This document shows, in pieces, positions 23,947-35,604 of a DNA stretch of 64,000 nucleotides. The stretch covers positions 21,728,973-21,792,972 of the forward strand of contig NC_060956.1 in assembly GCF_910589235.1 (NCBI RefSeq). Direction: 5' to 3'. A program made the position numbers and the translations under genes. The notes under the pieces are model-generated. The model ran no database searches, was not told the origin of the DNA, and was given only the letters and a program-made list of their open reading frames with translations. The stretch comes from Vespa crabro (lineage: Eukaryota > Arthropoda > Insecta > Hymenoptera > Vespidae). Each line of letters begins with the position of its first letter. The first letter of the stretch is position 1.

Positions 23947-26613
23947 CTAATCTATATTATATAAGGGCATACACTGTGGATTATTTATATGATCACCAGT
24001 ATTTTGTAAGACTCCATGTGGAACACATAACCATGGATCATTAGTAACATTTTGCCAATTGAACAATTGTTTTTGTAAATCAGTCACTATGCCCTAAAAA
24101 AATATTTTCTGAATTAAAACTTTTTTTTAATAATATAAATAAATATTTGAATTTATTTTACCTTCATCGATGGCTTCGAAAATATATTGTTCCTTTCTTC
24201 AGGATCATATTTTAAATTATACAATTCCCATTCTGGTCTTTGATAATATGACTTTAATGTTTTATACCATGGAAGAGGTTGTTTGTTATATGTTCTGTTT
24301 AAAAGATCCTTATATAAAAAGAAAAAAAAGAAAATAGTAAATTACATTAATTAAATAATGAAAATTATATTTTCAATAGTCTGTAACAAATCTATAACTT
24401 ATTTAAAGAGATTACCTCAAAAGTTGGAGATACATATAAATCTTGATCGATTGGAAAGGGCATTTTATAATTTAAATTATGTATCAATTTATAGCGTTTA
24501 GTTCTAATCACACGCATAGGATAATACATAGTAACTTCATGATGAGTTTGACTAGCAAAAATTGATCTCTCCTCCTGTGACTCTGTAGATTCATAAATAT
24601 ATTTATAATAAAACTTAAACGTTATGTAATATATTATTTACCTTTAACAAGGAGTGGAAGAAGAGATCTGCCTGTAAGGTTTGGTAGAAAAACTTCATTT
24701 TTATTCAATGCTTCATTTGTATAAGATATATTATACCAGTCTAACAAAGTAGGTACTACATCCAGTAGAGATGTCATAGCATATGTTACTTGATTTCTTC
24801 GTTCTTTATGGATTGGTGATGAAATCATCATAGGTTCTGCCATACCTTATTATCAATTAAAAAATTAATTTTATTAATTTTATTAATTTTTTAATTGACA
24901 TGTTATCTGCATTTATATCATGTTATTTACTGAACATACCAGAATCATATAGATTAGTACGACCATTAGGAAATGGAATCCCATTATCAGATGTATAAAG
25001 TATTAAAGTATTATCTTTAAAACCTGCATCTTTAAGCTCATTTAAAACCAAGCCTACGCCTATAAAAATATTAGAAAAAAAAATACTGCTATAAGAGATT
25101 TTATAAAGAAAAATAAATTCTACATTACACTTAAATTTATCTAATTAATTTATATATATTTTCATAATAAAAATTTCTCGTTCATTACCTTGATCTAAAC
25201 GAGAAATTGTTGTGTATTGTGCAGCAATATCTCTCCTAGCAGCTTCAGTATCTTGTACAAAATATGGTACTTTTACCTGATCCCACTGATAATATATTGG
25301 ATGCCAATCAGGAATTGTACCCATTCCAATATCTCCATTACCAAACTTTTCACAGAAATTGCCATATTGTGGATGTGTATGACCACATCGATGTGGATCA
25401 TGAAAAGCAATATATAAGAAAAATGGTCTGTAAAGTATTGGTTTATTATTTAGTACCATAATACTCTCTTTATAGTAATTCATTTCAAATGAAAACATAC
25501 TGCGTTTTATTCTGTGAAAGAAACTCTCTAACTAAAAGTTTAATTTTTGTAATATTACGTCCTACTTGTAATATATCATTATTCTCTTCTGTATATGAGA
25601 AATCAAATGGATATACATTTCCTGGACCTACATGTTTTTTACCAATTATACCTAAAGAAAAAATTATTTAGAAATTGTATTAGAATATTCTAATTTTTTT
25701 TTTACTTTTGTCATTTATATACCTGTTCTAATATTATTTTTTTGTAATATTTTTGGCAAACTTTCAATATTATTAAATGAATTAAAATGATGAACCCCAT
25801 GGTGCAGTCCATACATTCCATTTTCATGACTTGGTAAACCAGTTAATAATGCAGCACGACTAAAAAAGATATAATATTTCATTGAATGAAAAAGAGATAT
25901 ATTTTTTTATAATATATAATAAAAATGTTACCTAGGAGAACAGCTGCTAACTGAAGTATATGCATTATTAAATAGCAAACTTTCTTTTGCTAAGGAATCT
26001 AAATTGGGTGATTGACAAATTTTATTTAAGTACGATCTCATTTCAAACCCAGCATCATCAGCTGAAAAGAAAAAAAAAAAAAAGAAAAAAACGTAAAAAT
26101 ACATGTATTAAAAAAAATATATATATATATATTTATTTTATATTCATTTCAAATTAGATTAATTTTTAAATAAAATAATAAAACAACTAAATAATATAGA
26201 ATAATCAATATCTCAGATTTTATTATAAAAGCATATGGTGAAAATGCTCATGTATAATAACAGAAGTATGCGTATTATTTTATAATATTTAAAGAAATAA
26301 AATATATTCATATATATATATATATATAGATATACATAAATAAAAAAATAGTTCTTATGCACAACAAGATATTCTTTTGAAAAGTTGTTGAAAAATTCGA
26401 TTGTTTTAATTTGAAATTAAGTTTACATAGAAAATAAAGGAAAAAAGAAAAATAAAAGTGTAAATAACTGTAATTAGAAGAATATATTTGTTTACCCAAA
26501 AGTAGAAGCACATTTTTCTGTTCTGCCGTAGGATTAGCATCTGCATGATAATATTTTAATATATTAATAAATAAAATCGAAAATAATGTATCAATGAAAA
26601 TTCTGCCTGACAT
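23947..26613 (-). CDS. SGSH: N-sulfoglucosamine sulfohydrolase (heparan N-sulfatase)
   Basis: A lysosomal sulfatase removing N-linked sulfate from glucosamine during heparan sulfate breakdown; loss in humans causes Sanfilippo A disease. Ten exons in transcript order: 26496-26613, 25932-26061, 25723-25859, 25501-25651, 25189-25427, 24940-25059, 24642-24845, 24416-24582, 24162-24308 and 23947-24093; phases agree, 519 residues (human 502). A hydrophobic signal peptide covers about residues 1-25. The metal-binding LLLLADDAGFE lies next, and the sulfatase signature CSPSRAALLTG, whose Cys is oxidised to formylglycine, lies at about 79-89. GKKHVGPGNVYPFDFSYTEE, FHDPHRCGHTHPQYGNFCEK, TSDNGIPFPNGRTNLY and HHEVTMYYPMR match the SGSH subfamily rather than other sulfatases. 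Several N-glycosylation sites are visible (NIT, NKT, NLT, NRT). It appears intact. Confidence 0.96.
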
Positions 26614-26974
26614 CTTTCAGAAAGAACTTTCAGAAACTGGAGTCAGTCGACCATGTTATTTAAAAATACCAATCAGAAACTTCGCAATAATACAGGTATT
26701 TTCTGATTGGCTATTACGATATGACGCAGTAGATATAAAAATGGTTACTAGGCGCGCGCAAAAAATATCTCATATTCATTTGGATATTATCTACTATCGT
26801 CTGCTATGGTTATCTGCTAATACTTGTTGGAATCACATTACATGATTTGACAAAATTGCTTGCGTACAATTGTCGGTGATTATCAAATCGTGATATTAAA
26901 GTGTGACGAAAGCAATATATCGTACCGTATTAAAGGGAAAGAAATATATTTTAAAATATTTTATAATATCAATC
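26614..26974. promoter_or_regulatory. Divergent promoter of SGSH and BLVRB
   Basis: Only 361 bp separate the two start codons. The block contains GGCGCGCGC-like GC-rich sequence near 26751 in an otherwise AT-rich setting. It is presumably a shared bidirectional promoter. Confidence 0.6.
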
Positions 26975-28735
26975 ATGGCAAAGCGGATTGTAATATTCGG
27001 AGCTACGGGAAATACCGGTCTTTGTGTTTTAAATCATGCTGTGGAAAAGGGTAATTTGTATAATTAAAAATATCATTGATTTATTAAAGAGGTTATTGTT
27101 ATATTGCTAAGTGAAATTTCGAATACATTTCTACATGTATCATGCATGATAAAGCATAATTTCATTGTTTTTCGATATTCTTGCGTAACGTAAATTTAAA
27201 TTGTTGAATTAATTTATATCATAATATGTTCCCGTTCGATCAATTTATTCAATAATCAAATAAGAATTTTTATGAATTCGCTAGATTTAAGATTTATTTG
27301 AATAATAAATATATATCCATAATATAAATAATATTACAAAAAAAAATCTTTCAACTATTATTATAATTATTTATACTATTTACAATGTAAATATATATTT
27401 GATTATAATCCATTGATTCTATGTTTTTATTATTTTAAAGAATGAAAATTTACAAGAATATATTTACCTGTTATAATAATATCCTTAGCAACAAGTTAAA
27501 ATCAATAGTTCAATTATTATTATTATTATTATTACATTTGTATGTGTAAAAAGTCAAAATTGTTAATATGAATTTTAATTATTGTGACAGTCAATATTTA
27601 TTAATTTTAATTGAATCAAAATAAATATATAATATTTGCCCTTATGGCATGGTAAGATTAATTTTTTATTTATATCATTTGCCCTCTTAATATTTATAGT
27701 TTGTTTTTGTGTCATTTATCCATCTAAACATATTATTCATTTCAACTTTATTGTTGTCATTATTGTCATGTTATATTAACATACTATGGAATATTAAAGA
27801 TCATATTTTTACAACCACTTGTTAATAATTCTTTACTTTATATAATAAATTTGATTATGGCAATTTAATACATGGTAGTAGAGAAATGAATTATCTTAGG
27901 TATGGATGTAAGAGTTTTTGTGAGAGATAATACCAAGATACCAGAAAACATTAGAAACAAAGTGGATGTAATTGTTGGAGATGTTACCAACGATAAAGAT
28001 GTTTCGAAAGCTGTAGCTGGTAGAGATGCTGTTGTTGTTGCACTTGGCACTAGAAACGATCTTAGTAAGAATCATATTATTATTATTAAATTTATAGTAA
28101 ATATATGATTTACTTATTCATATAAATATAAAAATCCTTTAAATATAATATAAATATTATTTTTAATTACCATAAGAACCAACTACTGTACTATCGGAAG
28201 GTATGAAAAATATAATAGAGGCTATGAGGAGGCACAATATTGAATTGGTTTCTGTATGTTTATCAGGTAAAAATATCATTTCAAGGTTATCACAAACATG
28301 CGGAAATACTACTTATAAAATTTAAAAGAAAAAATATATTTTTTTTTTTTCCTTTTTTTTTTTATAGCATTTTTATTCTATAAGCCTGATGCCGTACCAG
28401 CTATATTCAAAGATCTGAATGCTGATCATCAGCGTATGTTTGATCTTCTGAAAGAAAGTGGATTAAAATGGATTGCCATATTACCACCACATATTTCTAG
28501 TATAGAAACATTTTTTTATCCATTTGTTTTATCTTTTAAAATTCAATCAAACCAATTATTATTATATAATTATTGCAATTATTTTGCAGGTACAGAAAAT
28601 TTAGAATATATTATAAAACACGATGAATCCCCAGGTCGTGCCATTTCAAAATACGCCTTGGGTGCATTTCTTATTGATTGTCTTGAACAATCTAATCATT
28701 ATCAAAAAGTATGTGGTATTGCAACTGGCTCATAA
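26975..28735 (+). CDS. BLVRB: NADPH-dependent flavin reductase / biliverdin reductase B
   Basis: A cytosolic short-chain-dehydrogenase-like enzyme that reduces flavins and biliverdin with NADPH. Five exons: 26975-27050, 27900-28064, 28177-28266, 28368-28499 and 28590-28735, all joined at phase 1, give 202 residues (human 206). The N-terminal Rossmann motif GATGNTGL binds NADPH. VRVFVRD, VGDVTNDKDVSKAVAGRDAV, ALGTRNDL, CLSAFLFY, DLNADHQRM and WIAILPPHI follow in the family order, and the C-terminus contains PGRAISKYALG. The first intron (27051-27899, 849 bp) is the only long one. The gene is complete, and head to head with SGSH. Confidence 0.95.
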
Positions 28736-29316
28736 TCATGAATTATGGTCTCATAAAAAATTATATGAACATTATTAGTATTGTAATCTATTTGTACATT
28801 ACTCACACAAGTTAGTCTTTTAAAGAAATAATGAGATGCACAATAAAATCAATTGATAAAATTATTATAAGATTAAAATAAATATATATTATGTTGTAAA
28901 ATATAATTATGCTAAGCAAATTATCAGAATAAAATTTCAATCTACCATAATGCCTATTTGAAGGTCATAAAAGTAATAGTTAATATATATATACAAAGCA
29001 GAAAAAATTATTTATGTACAATTTTTCTGTTAGCTTCTAAATATTTAAATGTAAAAATTGATGCACTAATATCCTATACATATTGATTCAAATAAAAGTG
29101 AATTCAAAAGTGTGATCAAAATCAATAAAATACACATGCAGGAAATATATGTAACATTTGATACTTGAAAACATACAATCAATCAATCATCTCATATATT
29201 ATTCATAATTCACTCAGGAATAAGATCAAGGATTATCATTGTGATTGGCTATCTTCGTAAAAATAATAAATTCAAATGCAAAAAGGTATTTTGAAAAAAT
29301 CTGTAAAATGTAATTA
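28736..29316. other. Convergent spacer between BLVRB and NAA80
   Basis: Holds two 3' UTRs. AT-rich, with AATAAA-like motifs near 28842 and 29125. No coding sequence was seen. Confidence 0.55.
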
Positions 29317-29871
29317 TCATAATTTTTTAACCATGTGTGTTTTTTGAGATAGCATTCTTATATCAAAATATTCAAATACTAATTGTGGCATTGGAGGGGG
29401 TGGGGGACCAGAAAAAAGTGTATTTTTTTCTTTATGTTTTGCTTCGACTATGGTAGTAGGAGGTAGAAATTTTCTAAATCCACACGTTTCGATGGGGTCA
29501 CAAATCGTATATCCATTTTTAATATAAAATAGTTCTTGACCTTTTGTTATCAAGTATACTGTTTTGAAACCTTTCCTTGCCACGTATTCTTCCGTCCCAC
29601 GTAACAATCTAGATCCCAATCCTTGAGCTCTGGACTTGTAATCGACTACAACTAAAATAAAAATATAAATTATAAATGTCTGCGTTAATATTTTTATATT
29701 CTTATAAAAGTAATCATTTTCAAAACTTTACCTGATTCAATGTAACAGCTATGACGTACTTTAGGTATCAAAGATACTTTACAATGGCCAAGAACTCGAC
29801 TTTCTCTATCTAATAAAACCAAACATGTAGGAAACTCGTCGCAAGATACCTTCAAAGACTTTAGTCTACAA

Positions 29872-29902
<31 letters not shown>

Positions 29903-30130
29903 GAGAGAGAGAAAATACTAATAAGGATGAAATGATGAATGTTGCTTTACATAATATTTAAGTAAAATTAATTCGAGTCTAATGTTAAAAGATATTAAAA
30001 TAACATACCGAGCTGTTTCACTTCTTGGCCATTCTGTATTGAGCAATTTACAACATTCTTTAACTAATTCTGGCCTATGGTGAAGTGGAATAACATCGTA
30101 CCATATATCTGTATATACATCATTTGACAT
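29317..30130 (-). CDS. NAA80: N-alpha-acetyltransferase 80 (actin N-terminal acetyltransferase)
   Basis: A cytosolic GNAT enzyme that acetylates the processed acidic N-terminus of actin, acting on actin-profilin. Exons 30009-30130, 29732-29865 and 29317-29651 join in phase to 196 residues. The N-terminal IPLHHRPELVKECCKLLNTE plus WPRSETAR, the strands VLGHCKVSLIP and CYIESVVVDYKSR, and the acetyl-CoA motif RAQGLGSRLL identify the family. GYTICDPIE follows. A proline run (SGPPPPPMPQ) lies in the C-terminal part; in human NAA80 the matching proline-rich loop binds profilin. The protein is shorter than human NAA80 (about 286) mainly because that loop is reduced. Its 5' side faces a 5.5-kb gene-free region. 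Confidence 0.93.
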
Positions 30131-30299
30131 TTTCTATAACACGTAAATTATACTGTGATCATTTTACATATACATATATAAATAAAATCAACTATCTAAT
30201 ATGATACTAAATTGGAAAACAATTACATATGTAAATAACTATAACAGAAATTGTAAATGATATATATATTTATATGTAATACACATATACTTCAAAATA

Positions 30300-30341
<42 letters not shown>

Positions 30342-31781
30342 CTTTTAAAAATATGAGAATTAAACAAACTTCATATAGATTTGACATTTATTTTGAGCAA
30401 ATATATAAAATAATACGAGATAATAATTTATCCACGAATAAACACAAATATATTGATAAAATTTCAAAAGTATTAATTATGACTCGATTATTACGAAAAT
30501 ATTACAAGTGCTTATTTAATTATAGCTGCTTTATGACACGATATATTTTTGTCATATACCTCGAACATTTGGAAAAATTTCAATTTTCATGATAATTTTA
30601 ATGGATATAGAAAAGTAGTGCAGGTAACTCTAATTTTAAAAATATTCTACGAATTACTCTTATAAATTCAATGCTAAAAATGACTCAGCGAGGAAAAGGA
30701 TGAGGAAAATATAAAGAGGGTAGAAAAATAAAATGAAACAAAAAAGGAAAAAAGAAAAATCACGTTCACCAATGGAACGATCGCATCGTAGCAGGTGCCT
30801 TATCGTAAAATGTCCTTACCCCTTATTTCTTTTTTTATACGATGAGAACTTGACACACTATTCGAAAGGTCACTGTTCTCCACCTGCACCTCGTGCAGAA
30901 ATAGCGATCAAACCAGTTTCATTCGGTACCAGGAGAATGATATTTCTGTTAAACGTGTATTCCCCACTGTTATGTAAAATTATTATCCACCACGCCTCAC
31001 AAATACTTCTTTTTCATATTAATACGTTGATCGCCACGCGTCATCCATATTCGTGACGATCGATAATATGCAATCTCGAAAGAAAATATTTTCTAATGAG
31101 AAACGAACGAAATACACGCGTACACGCACAAAAGATGAAAAGAAGAAGAAAAAAAAGAAAAGATAATAAAATTACGAGACTGAGTCTCAAGAATTTATTA
31201 AAAATACAACTGTACGTTGAAAAACGTTGTTCCAACAACTGAGATACGCCTAGTTACGACGATTCTCATAGATTTATGCTCAACGATTAACGCGTTAAAT
31301 CTCACCATTCTTTATTTAATAATGCATTTACATACATAATTTTCTTTTTCTTTTTTTTTTTTTTCTTTTTTCATCGACGATAGCACATTATCACCACACT
31401 CCTTCCTTTTTGAAGATATTCTCACGACGTTTATAATAAAACTAAAGAGAAAATCTTCCTTTCTACGAAATTCCACACGTTACCTCAGGACGCCATTATT
31501 AATAGAATAGATTTTCATCAATTTCATATCTACATTCTCTATCTTTCCTGATAAAGATTAAATATCGATAAATTTGATGTTAACAAATGCATCACGAGCA
31601 CATCATATACAGATAGAAATATTTTATAGATTATTTTAATTCTTTTTCTCTTTTTCTTTTCTTTTCTTTCCTTTTTTTTCTATTGGACAATTTATCAAAA
31701 TATGTATTATCAAATATGATAATTTTCAATGTGTGACATGTGACAATCGAGCACGTTATAATCGCACATGTCTTAGCCAAA

Positions 31782-31809
31782 GGCGGGATAATCTCCCGCC
31801 AAAACCAAT
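31782..31809. promoter_or_regulatory. Head-to-head E2F-type sites with CCAAT box
   Basis: GGCGGGA and TCCCGCC form a perfect 7-bp inverted repeat with a five-base spacer. The right arm reads TTTTGGCGGGA on the minus strand, the canonical E2F/DP site, and a CCAAT motif follows at 31805-31809. This architecture is typical of cell-cycle promoters; which gene it serves is unknown. Confidence 0.5.
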
Positions 31810-32205
31810 CGACTGTCAGGTTGTCCCGTTGTATTTAATATATTTCTCCTTTTTTCTTTTTAATTCTATTTCTGTCCTATTTCACTCTCCAATCCGTATG
31901 TCGACCATCTACTATTATGTACAAACTTTAAGACCTCTTTTCGTATCACGACTGCCCCATTTTTCTTAATAGCCTTCATCCTAAATGTGGACTTGGCCTG
32001 CTTTCACATATATATATATATACATATACATACGTACATACATATATATATATATATACATGTAATTATTTAGTAGGCTTTCGCTTTTAAATGTATTATA
32101 TACACGTACATATCCTATTAGGCACGTGTACGCCTAAATTCTATTCAAAGATTCAACGATGCGAATAATGCAAAAAAAAAAAGATTGATCCTTGCGTGTA
32201 CGTGA

Positions 32206-32299
32206 TGACATCACTTTTTATGATCTCACATCTCACATTTCTTTCTCTCTCTCTCTCTCTCTCTCTGCGTCATCTTTTCTTCTCTGTTTGTTTACGTCA
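32206..32299. promoter_or_regulatory. Cluster of CRE/ATF-like sites
   Basis: TGACATCA (32206-32213), TGCGTCAT (32266-32273) and TTACGTCA (32292-32299) lie within 94 bp, with a CT run between the first two. They suggest a CREB/ATF-responsive element; this is motif evidence only. Confidence 0.4.
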
Positions 32300-32537
32300 T
32301 TGAGCGAGACATTCTGTCCAATAAGAAGAATGAACAGTTCTTGATGATTTTCCGAACGTGTTCAACGTATTTATATTTTCGCGCGACTTCTAACAAAGAA
32401 CAACGTACAGCCATTTTGTATTTTAAGACTGTTCATTAACTTTTCTAAGCGTATGCGACTTCAGCGACAGGTACGGAGAAAATACGAACTACAAGCGCAA
32501 TAGGGATACACTATCTTCTCGATCAGCTTGCCTATCG

Positions 32538-32565
32538 CATCGATATATAACCATCGATATATAAC
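32538..32565. repeat. 14-bp tandem duplication with DRE-like core
   Basis: CATCGATATATAAC occurs twice, back to back. Each copy carries ATCGATA, close to the DREF site TATCGATA of insect proliferation genes. Confidence 0.7.
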
Positions 32566-34367
32566 CTTGTATAGGTTATAAATGTCTAACGTGTAAGCTA
32601 ATAATCGAGTTAATGTGTAAAAGAAATTTTTATATGTATTAAAAATAGTATTACATATGACAAAAGCAAGAAACTATCATATACCAAATTTTATTTTTCT
32701 TTGAAGATAAATCAATCGACAAGTATTCGTTAATTGTACAAAGTTAAAAATATAGATAATAAAGAATAATAAAGAATTAAGAATTTTTCAATGCGTTTCT
32801 CTAAAAAATTATTTTAAAATTCTATTATATCCAATTTATTTATCCATTGATATGTGAATAGAAATGTAAAACATTAACAGTTTAATATTTCGTTAAAATT
32901 GAAAAGAAAAGATTTTGAGAAATGCACTGAAATATGTAGTCAAAATCTATCCTATTTAAGTGTATATAGGAATAATGTTTACTTTTTAATTGCTTTTGAA
33001 TTTTACAAATCTTTAATTTAATGGCTCTAATAGCATTTGATTTTAAAGAGAAGAAAAGATATAAAGAAAATAAATGTCTGTCTGTGTGTGTGCGTGTGTG
33101 TGTTATTTACGAAAAATACAATTCCTGAATTTAATTTAATAAATTTAAAAAAGTAAAAGAAAATGAGAAATTCAATTAAAAATTGTTAGTATCATTGATA
33201 TAATATGAAATAGTATACTCCGTGAACTTTACAAATAATTTAAATAATTCTAAAATAATCAAATGTATGATTTATTTAAACTTATACCTTTGGAAAGAGA
33301 TTGCTTAGGTCTTTACTCGTTGACATTCAAAAGAAAACTGTTTTGATAACAATCAAAGCCAGTGAAGAGCGTTCGTTTTTATTTACATAAACAAACAACG
33401 ATCGCGCGGTCGAATTATAATTCTATTTAAATATCAATTTAAATTCTATTTTATATTTATAGCGTGTTTCTGAGATATTATTAAAAAAAATTTAATAAAA
33501 TCTCAAAAAATAAAACTCCATTGGCACTTATTTTTATCATAGAAATATCTTTTAAAAGTTCATTAAAATGTTTGAATAAGTTTTATAGCTTCTCTGTGTC
33601 GAGAAACATCGTTAAACGTGTTTCCTCCTTGCGTTTGGAATGGACCAGAAAATCTATGAATTGATTTACGCATATAAACGAAGAAGCAATTGTTTACATC
33701 ACGGAAAGAAAACACATACCATTCAAAAAGCGTTTATATGAAAATTAATAGTGGGACTACGAGCTTCTTCTCTTTTGTCGCAAAGTTCAAGGGGCGCCAC
33801 TATACGAAAACTTTTTTTTTTTTTTTTTTTCCATGAAAAATATGGAAAACAACGTTTACGCCAAACAGCGAGTCCGATTGTAATTGTTAATCGATTTTTA
33901 TAAACAAGGTCACGTTTTAAAGACAAAGATTTAACAAAGGACATGTCTTTATCGAATTCTTCTAAAAAAAAAACATTATTTTTATGGATAAATTATTTCC
34001 GAGAGAAAAACATCATTTCTTAAAACAATTTTTTTTTTAAAGAAAATAAAGCTTTTTTTAAAAATTCTATAATGCCATGTCCTCGCTCAAAACTTCATCT
34101 TTAAAATGAGATCTTGTTCGTCAAAATCTTTCGAGAATTACGTCTGTACTTATTGTTGGCGCGAATCATTGTAAAATTAGGGATGTACAATTTAAAAAAG
34201 AATTTATCAATTCGGAATACGACGTTGCATAAGTATGCATTTGAATTATTCTTATTGTCATCAAAGGTATATTAAGTTCTATTAAAAATAATACATTAAA
34301 AAGTTTCTTCAGTTCTAATTTGTTTTTGTGATTTTGAACAAGTTTGTTTTTCTCTCTTTCATATATT

Positions 34368-34402
34368 TCTCTCTCTCTCTCTCTCTCTCTCCCTCTCTCG
34401 CT

Positions 34403-34453
<51 letters not shown>
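34368..34453. repeat. (CT)n microsatellite
   Basis: A long CT run with a few CC, GC, CA and TT interruptions, about 400 bp upstream of the putative BTBD7 leader exon. Confidence 0.95.
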
Positions 34454-34608
34454 AAATAAAATCAATCGAACTAACAGGTGTATTATTCGGATTCATCGAA
34501 CGTGCAAATCCATATATATATTTGATGGTATATATAATATTGTCTAATACCTATTACCACTTGGTTACTGTTTAGGTAAACTGAGTTAGATGGCGGTAAA
34601 GGCGTAAC

Positions 34609-34641
34609 CTATGTTTAACGAAGCATCGCTTCGTAACATAG
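34609..34641. repeat. Hairpin: 14-bp stem with 2-base bulge
   Basis: Outer arms CTATGTT/AACATAG and inner arms ACGAAGC/GCTTCGT are both perfect, with a TA bulge on the left arm and an ATC loop. It lies about 230 bp upstream of the putative BTBD7 leader exon. Confidence 0.75.
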
Positions 34642-34870
34642 TACATATACGGTGTAGAACGATAATAATTTGTGAAAAAATGGAACAGCTGATTCGTGCT
34701 AAGTTATGTCGTATTTATAATAAAACAAAGTTTATCAGATAAATCTATATATCAATTTACATCGATATAGCTTTATTAAACGGTAATTCTTGTCATGGAT
34801 ATGTGTATATATAAATGAAACTCTTCGCTTTGAACTTTTATTAAACTATACACTGCAGTTGAGTGTAAAC

Positions 34871-34981
34871 ATGGCCGTCGTTATGCATTGTGATGATCGT
34901 TGGCTTCAATTTATATCCAAACATGTCTTACAGTACAAACATGGAAATGATGGGTGAAAGGAATGTTTAAGAAGGATTAAG
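34871..34981 (+). promoter_or_regulatory. Putative BTBD7 5' leader exon with an upstream ORF
   Basis: A donor TTAAG|GTAATA at 34981 pairs with the acceptor TTTCAG at 35589, 15 bases before the BTBD7 ATG. The presumed leader exon contains an ATG in good context (AAACATGG) at 34871 that opens a 28-codon frame ending at 34957. If transcribed, it would be a short upstream ORF limiting BTBD7 translation. The transcription start is not known. Confidence 0.45.
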
Positions 34982-35604
34982 GTAATAAAATTAATTTTGA
35001 TTGTTAATAATTACGAATGTTTGCATGTTAACATAGATGTGGGTCATGGATTTAGTTTCTTTCAATGCTAAACATTTAAAGATTCGAAATATGTTTACGT
35101 GCTATAGTATAGAAAAATTATCTTTTTTCCTTTAACTTTAACATAAATACGAAAGAAAAAATTTCGACGATAATATTGCCGATAAAAGACTTCCTTTTAT
35201 AATACAGAACATTAGGTATTGTTTTGTTTTTACAAAGTGTTATACTTTCTAATATGATTTTTCTATTGTTATACTTTCTAATAGAACATTTAAGTTTTCA
35301 AAAAGTTTACGAATTTCTTTTCTCCTTAACAAATGTTCACAATTCTGTTAGATTTTCTTTTTATAATTTTTATATATTATTTATATTATTATTTCAGAAA
35401 TAATATTTTGCTGACATTTTTATATATAGTTGATAGATTTTATTTATACGATTATTTTGCTTTTATTTATGCGATTTTTTTATTAATTTTAATCTACGTC
35501 ATTGTTAAAGAATTATAGATAAGAAAAAAATGATTGTTATATGTAAACTTTTAAACAATTGTCAAAATCTTTTAATATGGTAATTTCAGGTTGGTAATTG
35601 AACT

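Larger units (their letters stand above)
30131..35604. other. Gene-free divergent region between NAA80 and BTBD7
   Basis: Contains TA runs near 30305-30336, an E2F/CCAAT module (31782-31809), three CRE-like sites (32206-32299), a 14-bp tandem repeat (32538-32565), a CT run (34368-34453), a hairpin (34609-34641) and the putative BTBD7 leader exon (ending 34981). Several blocks are less AT-rich than typical spacer, suggesting promoters. The frames at 30733-31056 and 31733-31969 lack splice context and family features. Confidence 0.5.

Noticed and set aside
30733..31056. 107-codon plus-strand open frame between NAA80 and BTBD7
   Set aside because: No recognisable domain and no splice context; composition fits a regulatory block better than coding sequence.
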